From Bacteroidota bacterium (GTDB lineage: Bacteria; Bacteroidota; Bacteroidia; Chitinophagales; Chitinophagaceae): a stretch of 21,542 bases of DNA. Position numbers and translations under genes: made by a program. Below the pieces are notes generated by a model. It was given only the letters and a program-made list of their open reading frames with translations, did not search any database and had not been told where the DNA came from. Positions 6,866 to 14,107 of this stretch are shown here, piece by piece. The DNA lies in the NCBI GenBank assembly GCA_023412975.1, contig JAEZRB010000157.1, forward strand, positions 1-21,542. The letters are read 5' to 3'. Positions within the stretch are counted from its first letter, which is position 1, and each line of letters opens with the position of its first letter.

Positions 6866-9733
6866 TCACTGCGGACGGCCGCCTCCTCTGCCATTGGAAG
6901 CATTCGTACGTCCACTGCCGAAGTTCTTGAGGCTGTAAGTAAAGGTCAGCATGAAATATTGCTGCAATACCCGGCTTTGGGAATCTTCAATATGTGTCGC
7001 TGTTACTTCCCGGCTGATACTCTGGTTTTGTTTCAACAGGTCAAATACAGAAAGCTTGAGCTCGGCGACCTTGTTCTTCAAAAACTTCTTTCCAAACGCG
7101 GCATTCCATAACCAATAGTTTTGGTTAAAACCATCTGACATTCCTGTATAGGTTTGGTTGGAAACATCATTCTGCAGGAACCAGCCGGTTTTTGTCAGGA
7201 AATTGGTCTGAAGGTTGGCCGCCTGGTTCACATATCTGTTATTATTATTTTGAACCGTGCTTTTTGCATTGTTGAAATTGACACTATAAGACAGATTAAA
7301 ATCTACGTATTCGCTAACGTTGCTGGCGAGACCGATTCTACCAGAATAGACATAATTATTGGTAGTCGATACTACATTATTTATAATACCTGGCAGTTTT
7401 GAATATTCAAACCCGGTGCTCAGGTTAAGATTTGATTTCAGGAACTGAACCGGCTGGCTAAATGTAAAAAAGGAACGAAGACTCTTATAACCATCCAGGT
7501 TGACCGGTTTGCTGAGTTGTGAACCTCTTTTCAAAACAATATCAGGATTACCTGCCTGTATCACTGAATCCGCGCTTGCGATATATGTCGCGTTGGTGAT
7601 ATAGTTTTCCTGTGCCTGCAAAAAGACGTTGGCAAAAAAGCTCTGACCTTTTTGAGTATTGGTAAAAGTATAACGGCCGGAAAGCATATGGTTGTAGGAC
7701 TGTTTCAGCAAAGGGTTGCCCATGCTCATCCGTAGCTGGTTGTTTTGGTTAACGACGTCCTGCAACTGGGTCACACTTGGGAAATTGGTGCTGGCGCGAT
7801 AAAATATTCTCATGGTGCTTCGCGGCGCCAGTTTCTTACTCCACATCAGGTTGGGCAACACATTTGTGAATTGCTGATCAACATTCGACAGGGTTGGGAA
7901 AGTTCTTTCGCTTTCAAGCCTCGAATGCTGCAGGTTTACTCCGACAGCAAACTGGTTGTCTCTTGAATTTCCCAGTCGATAGGTTAAGCCACCATTATGT
8001 GTGGTAGTGGTATTGTCAAACTGGTTGGACAATGTCGGCACAAACTCCGAATACTTTCCTCCGAATTCTTCATAAAGAAATGCCTGTTGATCTGCTTTGT
8101 TGTTGGAAAATGAAGGAGTATAGTTTATCTGCAACTGGCTTTTTTGACTCAGTGGCTCGGTATAAACGAAATTAGCAGATACATTATAACCATTAGTAGG
8201 ATTATCGGTAAACTGGTTCTGCAGTGAGTCGAAGATTCCGTTGCCTTCGAAGAAACGATATTGCGACAAAGAATACGTTTCACCATGGTTTTTATTGAAA
8301 GTGGTATTCAGGTTGACGGAAAATGTACGGCCTCTTTTTGGAAAAGAATGGCGATACAGCACATTATTCCTCAGGTTGTATCCATTGCGCAGTACGTTAC
8401 GATCACTGTTTGATGTATTGGTTGTATCAGTCGTGCCATACAATGAACTTTCTATCGATTCAGATATAGACCTGTTTCTTTGGAAATTCAGGCTGGGGCT
8501 TACAATAATCGAATTACTGGAATCGATACGGTATTCCAGGCGCATATTTATACGGTGGTTGTAATTAGTACTTGCCGAGCGACTGGATTGGTTATTAAAG
8601 AAGTTTTCACCAATCGTTTCTGTACGCGATGAGCTCTCGTTTACGTTGTTGCTGTTATTAAAGAAATAGCTTCCCGTTACGTCCAACTTCTTACCCCATT
8701 TATCTGAGTAGTTAAGACCGATAGCATTTGTTTTACTAATACCGCTTTGTTGTCCTACCTGGAAATTTTCACCTCCACCAAAACCACCAAAGCCTCCGCC
8801 GCCGCGGCCACCCCTGGGTCCACCACCACCACGGCCACCGAAATTACCTCCGCGTCCGCCACCACTACTTGTAACGCCCAACAGGTCCTGTGAACCGAAA
8901 TTCTGTTGGTTGATATTGTTAAAATTACCGACAATGGAAAGCCGGCGATCGCCATCAAATGTGCTTACATTTCCGCCGGCCATATACCGACCCTCTGTAC
9001 CCGCACCAGCATACACGCGGCCAAACTGGCCATTCTTGATACCGGATTTTGTAACGATGTTTAATGCCTTCACAGAATTACCGTCATCCACACCTGTAAA
9101 CTGGGCCTGGTCGCTCAGGCGATCAAAAACCTGTATTTTATCTACAACATCAGAAGGAAGATTACGTAAGGCGGCTGATGCGTCATCACCAAAGAAATCT
9201 TTTCCGTCGATCGTTACTTTTCTTACCTGCTCGCCCTGTGCAGTAACCGTACCATCACGATCAACCGTAATGCCTGGCATTTTTTTGATAAGGTCTTCGG
9301 TGCTCGCGTCGGGGTTTACTTTAAACTGGCTGGCGCTGAATTGCGTAGTATCGCCTTTTTGAATAACCGGTGCAGCTTTGGCCAATACCGTAACGCCACC
9401 CAACTGCAACAAAGCCTTTGGAACAGAAAGTGTTTTCAGATCCGCATTGGGTATAGAATCACTAAGTGTTACCACCTGGCGAAATTCATCGTAGCCGATA
9501 AAACTGACTGAGAGATAATAGCTTCCCATCGAAAGGCCTGTAAATTGAAAGGCCCCGTCTTTGTCGGAAACTGTATTTTTAATTGATAATGAATCTTTTA
9601 CATCCACAAGGCTCAGGGTGGCACCTGAGAGGGGTTTTTGATCGGTTGCATCGGCCAGTTTTCCTTTTATGCTCTGGGCCTGCACAAGTCCTGAAATAAT
9701 CAACGATAAGGTTAATAGCGTAAATCTGGTCAT
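6866..9733 (-). CDS. TonB-dependent-receptor-like outer-membrane beta-barrel protein
   Basis: This 955-residue outer-membrane protein starts with a signal peptide (residues 1-19, cleavage near VQAQ). Residues about 21-105 form a carboxypeptidase-regulatory-like beta-sandwich (GKLADATDQKPLSGATLSLV and GSYYLSVSFIGYDEF). A plug-like domain lies at about 125-230, with KMPGITVDRDGTVTAQGEQV, KVTIDGKDFFGDD and VDDGNSVKALNIVTK. The rest is a long barrel of the OMP_b-brl type, with many Asn-rich alternating strands. Residues 291-321 are an unusual Gly/Arg low-complexity loop and the C-terminus is GRGGGRPQ, not the aromatic end of classical TonB receptors. I see no clear TonB box. It heads the five-gene unit with the sigma factor, so it may be the signal receiver or target. 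The substrate is unknown. Confidence 0.88.
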   Translation of the reverse strand: MTRFTLLTLSLIISGLVQAQSIKGKLADATDQKPLSGATLSLVDVKDSLSIKNTVSDKDGAFQFTGLSMGSYYLSVSFIGYDEFRQVVTLSDSIPNADLKTLSVPKALLQLGGVTVLAKAAPVIQKGDTTQFSASQFKVNPDASTEDLIKKMPGITVDRDGTVTAQGEQVRKVTIDGKDFFGDDASAALRNLPSDVVDKIQVFDRLSDQAQFTGVDDGNSVKALNIVTKSGIKNGQFGRVYAGAGTEGRYMAGGNVSTFDGDRRLSIVGNFNNINQQNFGSQDLLGVTSSGGGRGGNFGGRGGGGPRGGRGGGGFGGFGGGENFQVGQQSGISKTNAIGLNYSDKWGKKLDVTGSYFFNNSNNVNESSSRTETIGENFFNNQSSRSASTNYNHRINMRLEYRIDSSNSIIVSPSLNFQRNRSISESIESSLYGTTDTTNTSNSDRNVLRNGYNLRNNVLYRHSFPKRGRTFSVNLNTTFNKNHGETYSLSQYRFFEGNGIFDSLQNQFTDNPTNGYNVSANFVYTEPLSQKSQLQINYTPSFSNNKADQQAFLYEEFGGKYSEFVPTLSNQFDNTTTTHNGGLTYRLGNSRDNQFAVGVNLQHSRLESERTFPTLSNVDQQFTNVLPNLMWSKKLAPRSTMRIFYRASTNFPSVTQLQDVVNQNNQLRMSMGNPLLKQSYNHMLSGRYTFTNTQKGQSFFANVFLQAQENYITNATYIASADSVIQAGNPDIVLKRGSQLSKPVNLDGYKSLRSFFTFSQPVQFLKSNLNLSTGFEYSKLPGIINNVVSTTNNYVYSGRIGLASNVSEYVDFNLSYSVNFNNAKSTVQNNNNRYVNQAANLQTNFLTKTGWFLQNDVSNQTYTGMSDGFNQNYWLWNAAFGKKFLKNKVAELKLSVFDLLKQNQSISREVTATHIEDSQSRVLQQYFMLTFTYSLKNFGSGRTNASNGRGGGRPQ

Positions 9734-9748
9734 AAATTAATAGTTACA

Positions 9749-9772
9749 GTTCATTGGACGTTGTTCATTGGA
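9749..9772. promoter_or_regulatory. 10-bp direct repeat upstream of the barrel gene
   Basis: GTTCATTGGA occurs exactly twice, at 9749-9758 and 9763-9772, with a 14-bp period. It lies 16 to 39 bases upstream of the barrel start, where a promoter or operator would sit. On the coding strand the repeat reads TCCAATGAAC. Confidence 0.4.
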
Positions 9773-9810
9773 TAAACCTTCGTAGGTGGGATTGGCCACG
9801 AATGGCCGAA

Positions 9811-10020
9811 TAAGCCACAGGTTGCACGGATTTCACTGATTGGTTCTGCCTGCGGCAGGTGTAGCCATGAATTAGCCACGAATTACACGAATCATACTAA
9901 TTAGCCACAGATTGCACGGATTTCACTGATTGGTTCTTCCCGCGGCAGGTGAAGCCATGAATTAGCCACGAATTACACGAATCATACTAATTAGCCACAG
10001 ATTGCACGGATTACACTGAT
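9811..10020. repeat. 90-bp tandem repeat, 2.3 copies
   Basis: Unit 1 (9811-9900) and unit 2 (9901-9990) are both exactly 90 bases and differ at only five positions. A 30-base partial third unit follows (9991-10020). Each unit contains a module beginning GCCACAGATTGCACGG, a hairpin CTGCC-TGC-GGCAG (9847-9859, mutated in unit 2) and a module beginning GCCACGAATTACACGAAT. The same modules build the 157-bp cluster at 15746. Confidence 0.92.
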
Positions 10021-10070
10021 GATGTTTCTCTGTGGCGTTCGTGAAAATCTTTGTGCATTCCGTGACCTAA

Positions 10071-10189
10071 AGCCACGAATAGCACGAATCACACTAATTG
10101 GGCTTATCCGATGTGTAGACTACTACTATACCAAGGAGTTTATCGTATAATCTATAACCATATTCGCGTGATTCGTGTAATTCGTGGCT
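10071..10189. repeat. Inverted pair of the 28-base repeat module
   Basis: The 22-base arms 10071-10092 and 10168-10189 are inverted copies with two mismatches, separated by 75 bases. The right arm ends 39 bases before the NlpE-like start, so a long hairpin could form across the upstream region of that gene. Confidence 0.75.
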
Positions 10190-10228
10190 CCCTTAAAACT
10201 TTGGTTTAATTTTAAGAAAACAAAAGCC

Positions 10229-10999
10229 ATGAAAATTTTGACTTACCTGGTGGTAATCTTTGCAGGCTTTTTAACTGCTTGCAATAATTCAGCTGACACA
10301 AAAAATAATGAAGTGGATACTACTGCTAAGGCGCCAGTGGTGGACTCATTTGCCATGGGATTAACCGGTGTTTATCACGGTTACCTGCCATGCGCCGATT
10401 GCCCTGGCATCACTACGTTTTTATTGCTCAGTGAGGGTATGAACTACAGACTCGAAGAAACTTATAACAAAGGCAATGATAGCATCATTGTGACAACTGG
10501 TAATTGGAAAACTGAAAATGGAAAAATAATCCTTACATCAAATAATGAAGTAAAGAATAGTTACCTGCCGGAGAACGATAAAATTGTGCAACTTGACCAC
10601 CAGGGTAATCGCATTAGCGGCAACCTGGGTGATAAGTATGTGTTGACCCGCCAGCCCCGGGCAGATAGTAAACACCTAAAGGAGAAAATCGATGCAGGTA
10701 TCGACTTCGTGGCCAACGGTAACGAGCCATTCTGGAGCCTCGAGATTGACAAGGGTAAAAATTTCATATTTAACAGGCCGGGTTTGGAACAACCTGATAC
10801 CATGTCTTATGTTGAACCCGGGGTCCTCAACGAAACACGGGAATACCATTTACAGGAAGGATCCAAAAAACTTGATCTTAAAATAACGCCGCGTTTCTGC
10901 AGTGACGGCATGAGTGATTTTGTATACGAGTACAAGGTGGAAATGGAGTATAATAAGAAAAAATATAGCGGTTGTGGCCGTTTGCTGGGCGAGTTATAA
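10229..10999 (+). CDS. NlpE-like lipoprotein with C-terminal COG3650-like domain
   Basis: This 256-residue lipoprotein has a signal peptide ending in the lipobox LTAC, with Cys18 as the lipidation site. Residues about 45-142 resemble the NlpE N-terminal domain: TGVYHGYLPCADCPGITTFL carries the family's CxxC (Cys55 and Cys58), followed by strands ending in GDKYVLTRQ. Residues about 155-256 look like the COG3650 domain, with FVANGNEPFWSLEID near 160, CSDGMSDFVYEYKV near 224 and SGCGRLLG at the end. NlpE in E. coli senses surface contact and copper and activates Cpx; that role cannot be assumed here. The frame extends up to a GTG at 10184 inside a repeat arm, but ATG 10229 is right because the signal peptide begins there. 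Confidence 0.85.
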   Translation: MKILTYLVVIFAGFLTACNNSADTKNNEVDTTAKAPVVDSFAMGLTGVYHGYLPCADCPGITTFLLLSEGMNYRLEETYNKGNDSIIVTTGNWKTENGKIILTSNNEVKNSYLPENDKIVQLDHQGNRISGNLGDKYVLTRQPRADSKHLKEKIDAGIDFVANGNEPFWSLEIDKGKNFIFNRPGLEQPDTMSYVEPGVLNETREYHLQEGSKKLDLKITPRFCSDGMSDFVYEYKVEMEYNKKKYSGCGRLLGEL

Positions 11000-11060
11000 T
11001 AATGGCCCGTATTTTGATTTTTCAGGTTATCTTGCACCTCCTTAAATAGTAGTAACGACT

Positions 11061-11717
11061 ATGGAATACAGTAAAATTGTTGCGGTAACGGGTATGCCCG
11101 GTTTGTTTGAATTGGTAAATAGTAAAAGCGATGGCGCCATTGTGCGTTCGCTGGATGACAATAGCACGAAGTTCGCCTCATCACGCATCCACAATTTTTC
11201 ACACCTGGAAAGCATTGAAGTATATACGACCGGTGATAATGTAAACCTGGTGGAAGTTTTCCAAGCTATGGAGAAAGCGGGTGGTTCCCTGCCCGATGGA
11301 AAGGATGCCGGCATATTGCGAAAATATTTTGAGAAAACATATCCCGAACTGGATTTCGAACGTGTGTATAGCAGCGATCTCAAGAAGATGGTGAAATGGT
11401 TCGAGATATTGAAGAATAAAAATATCGAGATCAAACTGACAGAACTTCCAGAAGAGGAAGAAGAAGAAGAAAAAGAAGTGGAGGAACCAAAAGTAGCGGC
11501 TAAGGAAGTAAAGGAAGAAAAACCCGCAAAAAAAGCAGCACCGAAAAAAGCAACGGAAGAGAAAGCGGCGGCCCCGAAAGCAGAGAAGAAGGCAACAAAG
11601 ACAGAAGCAGCCGCCAAGTCTGAAAAAGCTGCGCCAAAAAAGAAAGCGGCAACAAAGAAAGCAACTGAGAAGAAAGCAGCTGCACCCAAGAAGAAGTCAG
11701 CACCGAAGAAAAAATAA
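11061..11717 (+). CDS. DUF5606 family protein with histone-like Lys/Ala-rich tail
   Basis: This is a 218-residue cytoplasmic protein in two parts. Residues 1-130 form a globular domain with the DUF5606 opening (IVAVTGMPGLFELVNSKSDG) and DAGILRKYFEKTYPELDFERVYSSDLKKMVKWF, a small Bacteroidota family of unknown function. Residues 131-142 are almost all Glu. Residues about 146-218 are Lys/Ala/Pro-rich repeats such as AKKAAPKKATEEKAAAPK, like histone H1 and bacterial HU-like tails. The tail probably binds nucleic acid or ribosomes non-specifically; this is inferred from composition only. A strong terminator follows, so the gene is probably its own unit. The family assignment is from memory of its sequence pattern. 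Confidence 0.8.
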   Translation: MEYSKIVAVTGMPGLFELVNSKSDGAIVRSLDDNSTKFASSRIHNFSHLESIEVYTTGDNVNLVEVFQAMEKAGGSLPDGKDAGILRKYFEKTYPELDFERVYSSDLKKMVKWFEILKNKNIEIKLTELPEEEEEEEKEVEEPKVAAKEVKEEKPAKKAAPKKATEEKAAAPKAEKKATKTEAAAKSEKAAPKKKAATKKATEKKAAAPKKKSAPKKK

Positions 11718-11738
11718 TTTTATTGATTTCTTAACCAG

Positions 11739-11775
11739 GCTACCCCGGATCGACCAGGGTAGCTTTTATATTTTT
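11739..11775 (+). terminator. Intrinsic terminator after the DUF5606 gene
   Basis: GCTACCC (11739-11745) pairs with GGGTAGC (11757-11763) over an 11-base loop and is followed by TTTTATATTTTT. It lies 21 bases after the DUF5606 stop. Confidence 0.8.
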
Positions 11776-11776
11776 G
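11769..11776 (+). promoter_or_regulatory. Putative -7 promoter element of the oligoendopeptidase gene
   Basis: TATTTTTG matches the Bacteroidota -7 consensus TAnnTTTG exactly and ends seven bases before ATG 11784. No TTG is seen at the usual -33 distance, and the box overlaps the T-run of the terminator, so a chance match is possible. Confidence 0.45.
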
Positions 11777-11783
11777 AAGGCGT

Positions 11784-13523
11784 ATGGATACCATGGAATA
11801 CAACGCGGAAATTGAAAAACTTCCAAGACATTTTTTGCCGGCTGATTTTAAGATCGAGAATTGGGAATCGCTGGAACCCTATTTTAAAGAATTGTCTGAA
11901 AGAGAGATTGGTTCCGGTGCGCAGTTGGAGCAATGGCTCAAAGATGTAAACGAACTGGAAGCAGCGATCAGTGAAGATGCCTGCTGGCGCCAGATAAAAA
12001 TGACCTGTGATACGGAGAATAAAGAACTGGAAGCGGCCTTCAATTTCTTTATGATGGAGATCCAGCCCAAGATCCAGCCCTATGCGGACCAGTTAAATAA
12101 GAAGTTCATCGCTTCTCCCTTTGCAAATGATCTCGACAAGGAGAAGTTTTTTACATACCTGCGGAACGTGAAAAAGAATATCGACCTGTTTCGCGAAGCC
12201 AATATTCCCTTGCAGGCAGAGATGAATGTGGAAGCACAGCGCTTTGGTATGATTGCTGGAAAAATGTCGGTTGAAGTAAACGGGCAGGAATATACACTGC
12301 AACAGGCCGCGAGATTCCTCGAAGATCCAAACCGGCAATTGCGCGAAGAAGTTTACCGAAAAATAAACGACAGGCGTTTGAAGGATAAAGAGGATCTTGA
12401 TGATCTGTACACGGCTTTATTGATAAAAAGACACCAGATCGCATTGAACGCCGGCTTTGAGAATTATCGCGACTACCGTTTTGTCGAACTTGGTCGGTTT
12501 GATTATACAAAAGAAGACTGCTACCAGTTTCACGAAGCTGTAAAACTTCATGTAATGCCCCTGGTAGACCAGATCTACCTGGCAAAAAAGAAAAAACTGG
12601 GCCTCGATACCTTGCGCCCTTGGGATATTGATGCCGAGCCGGCCGGTACTCAGCCACTTCGTCCCTTTAAAACCGGCGATGAATTAATTCAAAAAACAAT
12701 AAGCTGTTTTAACCAGCTAAAACCATTTTTTGGAGACTGCCTGCAAAAGATGAAGAGCATGGGACACCTCGATCTCGAGAGCCGCAAAGGCAAGGCGCCG
12801 GGTGGTTATAATTGCCCGCTAGCGGAAACAGGAGCGCCATTTATATTTATGAATGCTGCTGGTCAGCTGGATGATGTAACGACCATGGTGCATGAGGGTG
12901 GTCATGCCATTCATTCTTTCCTGGCGCATGATCTCGAGTTGCATAATTTCAAGGAGTATCCTACCGAAATTGCAGAAGTAGCGAGTATGAGCATGGAACT
13001 GTTTAGTATGAATCACTGGCAGGTGTTTTTTGAAAACGATGAAGAGCTTATTCGCGCCAAAGAACAACAACTGGAAAGGGTGATCACCATATTCCCCTGG
13101 ATCGCGACGATTGACAAGTTTCAACACTGGGTGTACGAGAATCCAACCCATACCCATGAGGAGCGCGGCCAGAAATGGTTGGAGATTCTTGGGGAGTTTT
13201 CTTCTTCACATATCGATTTTAGCGGCCTGGAAGAATACCGGCGTTTTGCCTGGCAGCGGCAACTTCACCTTTATGAAGTTCCGTTTTATTATATCGAGTA
13301 TGGTATTGCACAGCTAGGCGCGATAGGGTTGTGGCAGCAGTACAAAAAAGATCCGGAGCAGGCGCTGCAAAATTATATGAAGGCGCTTGACCTGGGGGGC
13401 ACCCGCACTTTACCGCAATTATTCAGTGCTGCAGGTTTAGAATTTGACTTTTCGCCAGCATATATCAGCGGCTTGATGGGGTTTGTAAAGAAGGAATTGG
13501 ATGATGTTCAGGGGAAAATCTGA
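11784..13523 (+). CDS. pepF: M3 family oligoendopeptidase F-type zinc metallopeptidase
   Basis: This 579-residue cytoplasmic enzyme of peptidase family M3 cleaves short peptides, usually about 6 to 20 residues. The zinc site is seen as VHEGGHAIHSF, with His370, Glu371 and His374. The third ligand is probably Glu398 in PTEIAEVASMSMEL, 24 residues further on, as in M3B enzymes. The all-helical N-terminal half includes the PepF-type segment AARFLEDPNRQLREEVYRKINDRR. The C-terminal part (FYYIEYGIAQLGAIGLWQQYKKDPEQAL) closes the substrate channel. Length is normal. ATG 11784 is preferred, though ATG 11793 is also possible. It is monocistronic, with a strong terminator about 118 bases after its stop. 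The exact peptide specificity is not predictable. Confidence 0.95.
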   Translation: MDTMEYNAEIEKLPRHFLPADFKIENWESLEPYFKELSEREIGSGAQLEQWLKDVNELEAAISEDACWRQIKMTCDTENKELEAAFNFFMMEIQPKIQPYADQLNKKFIASPFANDLDKEKFFTYLRNVKKNIDLFREANIPLQAEMNVEAQRFGMIAGKMSVEVNGQEYTLQQAARFLEDPNRQLREEVYRKINDRRLKDKEDLDDLYTALLIKRHQIALNAGFENYRDYRFVELGRFDYTKEDCYQFHEAVKLHVMPLVDQIYLAKKKKLGLDTLRPWDIDAEPAGTQPLRPFKTGDELIQKTISCFNQLKPFFGDCLQKMKSMGHLDLESRKGKAPGGYNCPLAETGAPFIFMNAAGQLDDVTTMVHEGGHAIHSFLAHDLELHNFKEYPTEIAEVASMSMELFSMNHWQVFFENDEELIRAKEQQLERVITIFPWIATIDKFQHWVYENPTHTHEERGQKWLEILGEFSSSHIDFSGLEEYRRFAWQRQLHLYEVPFYYIEYGIAQLGAIGLWQQYKKDPEQALQNYMKALDLGGTRTLPQLFSAAGLEFDFSPAYISGLMGFVKKELDDVQGKI

Positions 13524-13640
13524 AAAATACCATTAATGTGGTATGCCTGAAATTCGGAAATATCAAATACTCATATTACATTTGGATTCGAATTTAACAA
13601 ACGCACTATAAAATAGCTACTAATCAGAGCCTTAACCTAA

Positions 13641-13671
13641 GTCCCCGTGTTTCTACACGGGGGCTTTTTTT
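13641..13671 (+). terminator. Strong intrinsic terminator
   Basis: CCCCGTGT (13643-13650) and ACACGGGG (13655-13662) form a stem with a 4-base loop, extended by G-C and T-G pairs, followed by TTTTTTT (13665-13671). It acts on plus-strand transcripts from the oligoendopeptidase side. There is no matching T-run for the convergent fur gene. Confidence 0.88.
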
Positions 13672-13682
13672 ATAATTTATAA

Positions 13683-14105
13683 CTAACCGGTATTGCAGGT
13701 TTTGCAGACACCTTCCACCACCACTTCAATATGCCTGGAAGTATAGCCTTCTGGCAGTTTTACACCCGGTGTTACAATATCGTCGAGGCAATAAGTGTTG
13801 TTGCAAATCGAACATACAAAGTGGATATGATGATCATGGTGATGACCCGCCTCGCAGTCATCTTTACAAAGGGCATAACGGACCGAATTGTCCGCCGTGG
13901 GGATGGTATGAATGATGCCTTTTTCTACAAAGGTCTGCAAGGTGCGGTAAACAGTCACCCTATCGAATTTTTCACCTGCCTTTTTTTCAATATCGCCATG
14001 TGCCAGGGCTCCGGGCTGCTCGAGGAACAGGTGGAGTATCTTTTCACGGCTGGCCGTAACACTAAGCTGGTTACGTTTCAATATGTCTTTGATACCTGCT
14101 GTCAT
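13683..14105 (-). CDS. Fur-family metal-responsive repressor (Fur/Zur/PerR type)
   Basis: This 140-residue DNA-binding repressor has a winged-helix domain at residues 1-82, with the recognition helix in DRVTVYRTLQTFVEKGII. A dimerisation and metal domain follows. Metal ligands are abundant: Cys80 and Cys84, then a His-rich run GHHHDHHIHFVC (88-98), and two CxxC pairs (Cys98/Cys101 and Cys134/Cys137) that fit a structural zinc site. The His-rich run and four structural cysteines are compatible with a zinc or iron sensor; I cannot tell Fur from Zur. It starts two bases after the SCO1 stop, so the two genes form an operon. A perfect palindrome inside the promoter of the divergent merC-like gene is a good candidate operator for it. 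Confidence 0.92.
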   Translation of the reverse strand: MTAGIKDILKRNQLSVTASREKILHLFLEQPGALAHGDIEKKAGEKFDRVTVYRTLQTFVEKGIIHTIPTADNSVRYALCKDDCEAGHHHDHHIHFVCSICNNTYCLDDIVTPGVKLPEGYTSRHIEVVVEGVCKTCNTG

Positions 14106-14107
14106 AG

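Larger units (their letters stand above)
9734..10228. other. Gene-free interval with promoter region and repeat cluster
   Basis: This 495-base interval separates the divergent barrel and NlpE-like genes and contains no credible coding sequence. It holds a short direct repeat just upstream of the barrel gene (9749-9772), a 90-bp tandem repeat (9811-10020), one more module copy (10071-10099), an inverted module copy (10168-10189), and the NlpE upstream region. Open frames in this tract only reflect the repeats. Confidence 0.75.

Noticed and set aside
8755..8958. Open frame antiphase to the Gly-rich part of the barrel gene
   Set aside because: It is low-complexity Val/Ala output of the shifted glycine codons, without any family feature.
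10184..10228. GTG start at 10184 for the NlpE-like lipoprotein
   Set aside because: It falls inside a repeat arm, and the lipoprotein signal sequence starts at ATG 10229.
11042..11703. Minus-strand frames opposite the DUF5606 gene, rich in Ser, Phe and Leu
   Set aside because: They mirror the Lys/Ala repeat coding on the other strand; the plus-strand protein has a recognisable domain.
13580..13600. GGATTCGAATTT resembling a tRNA T-arm
   Set aside because: No acceptor, anticodon or D arm can be drawn around it.
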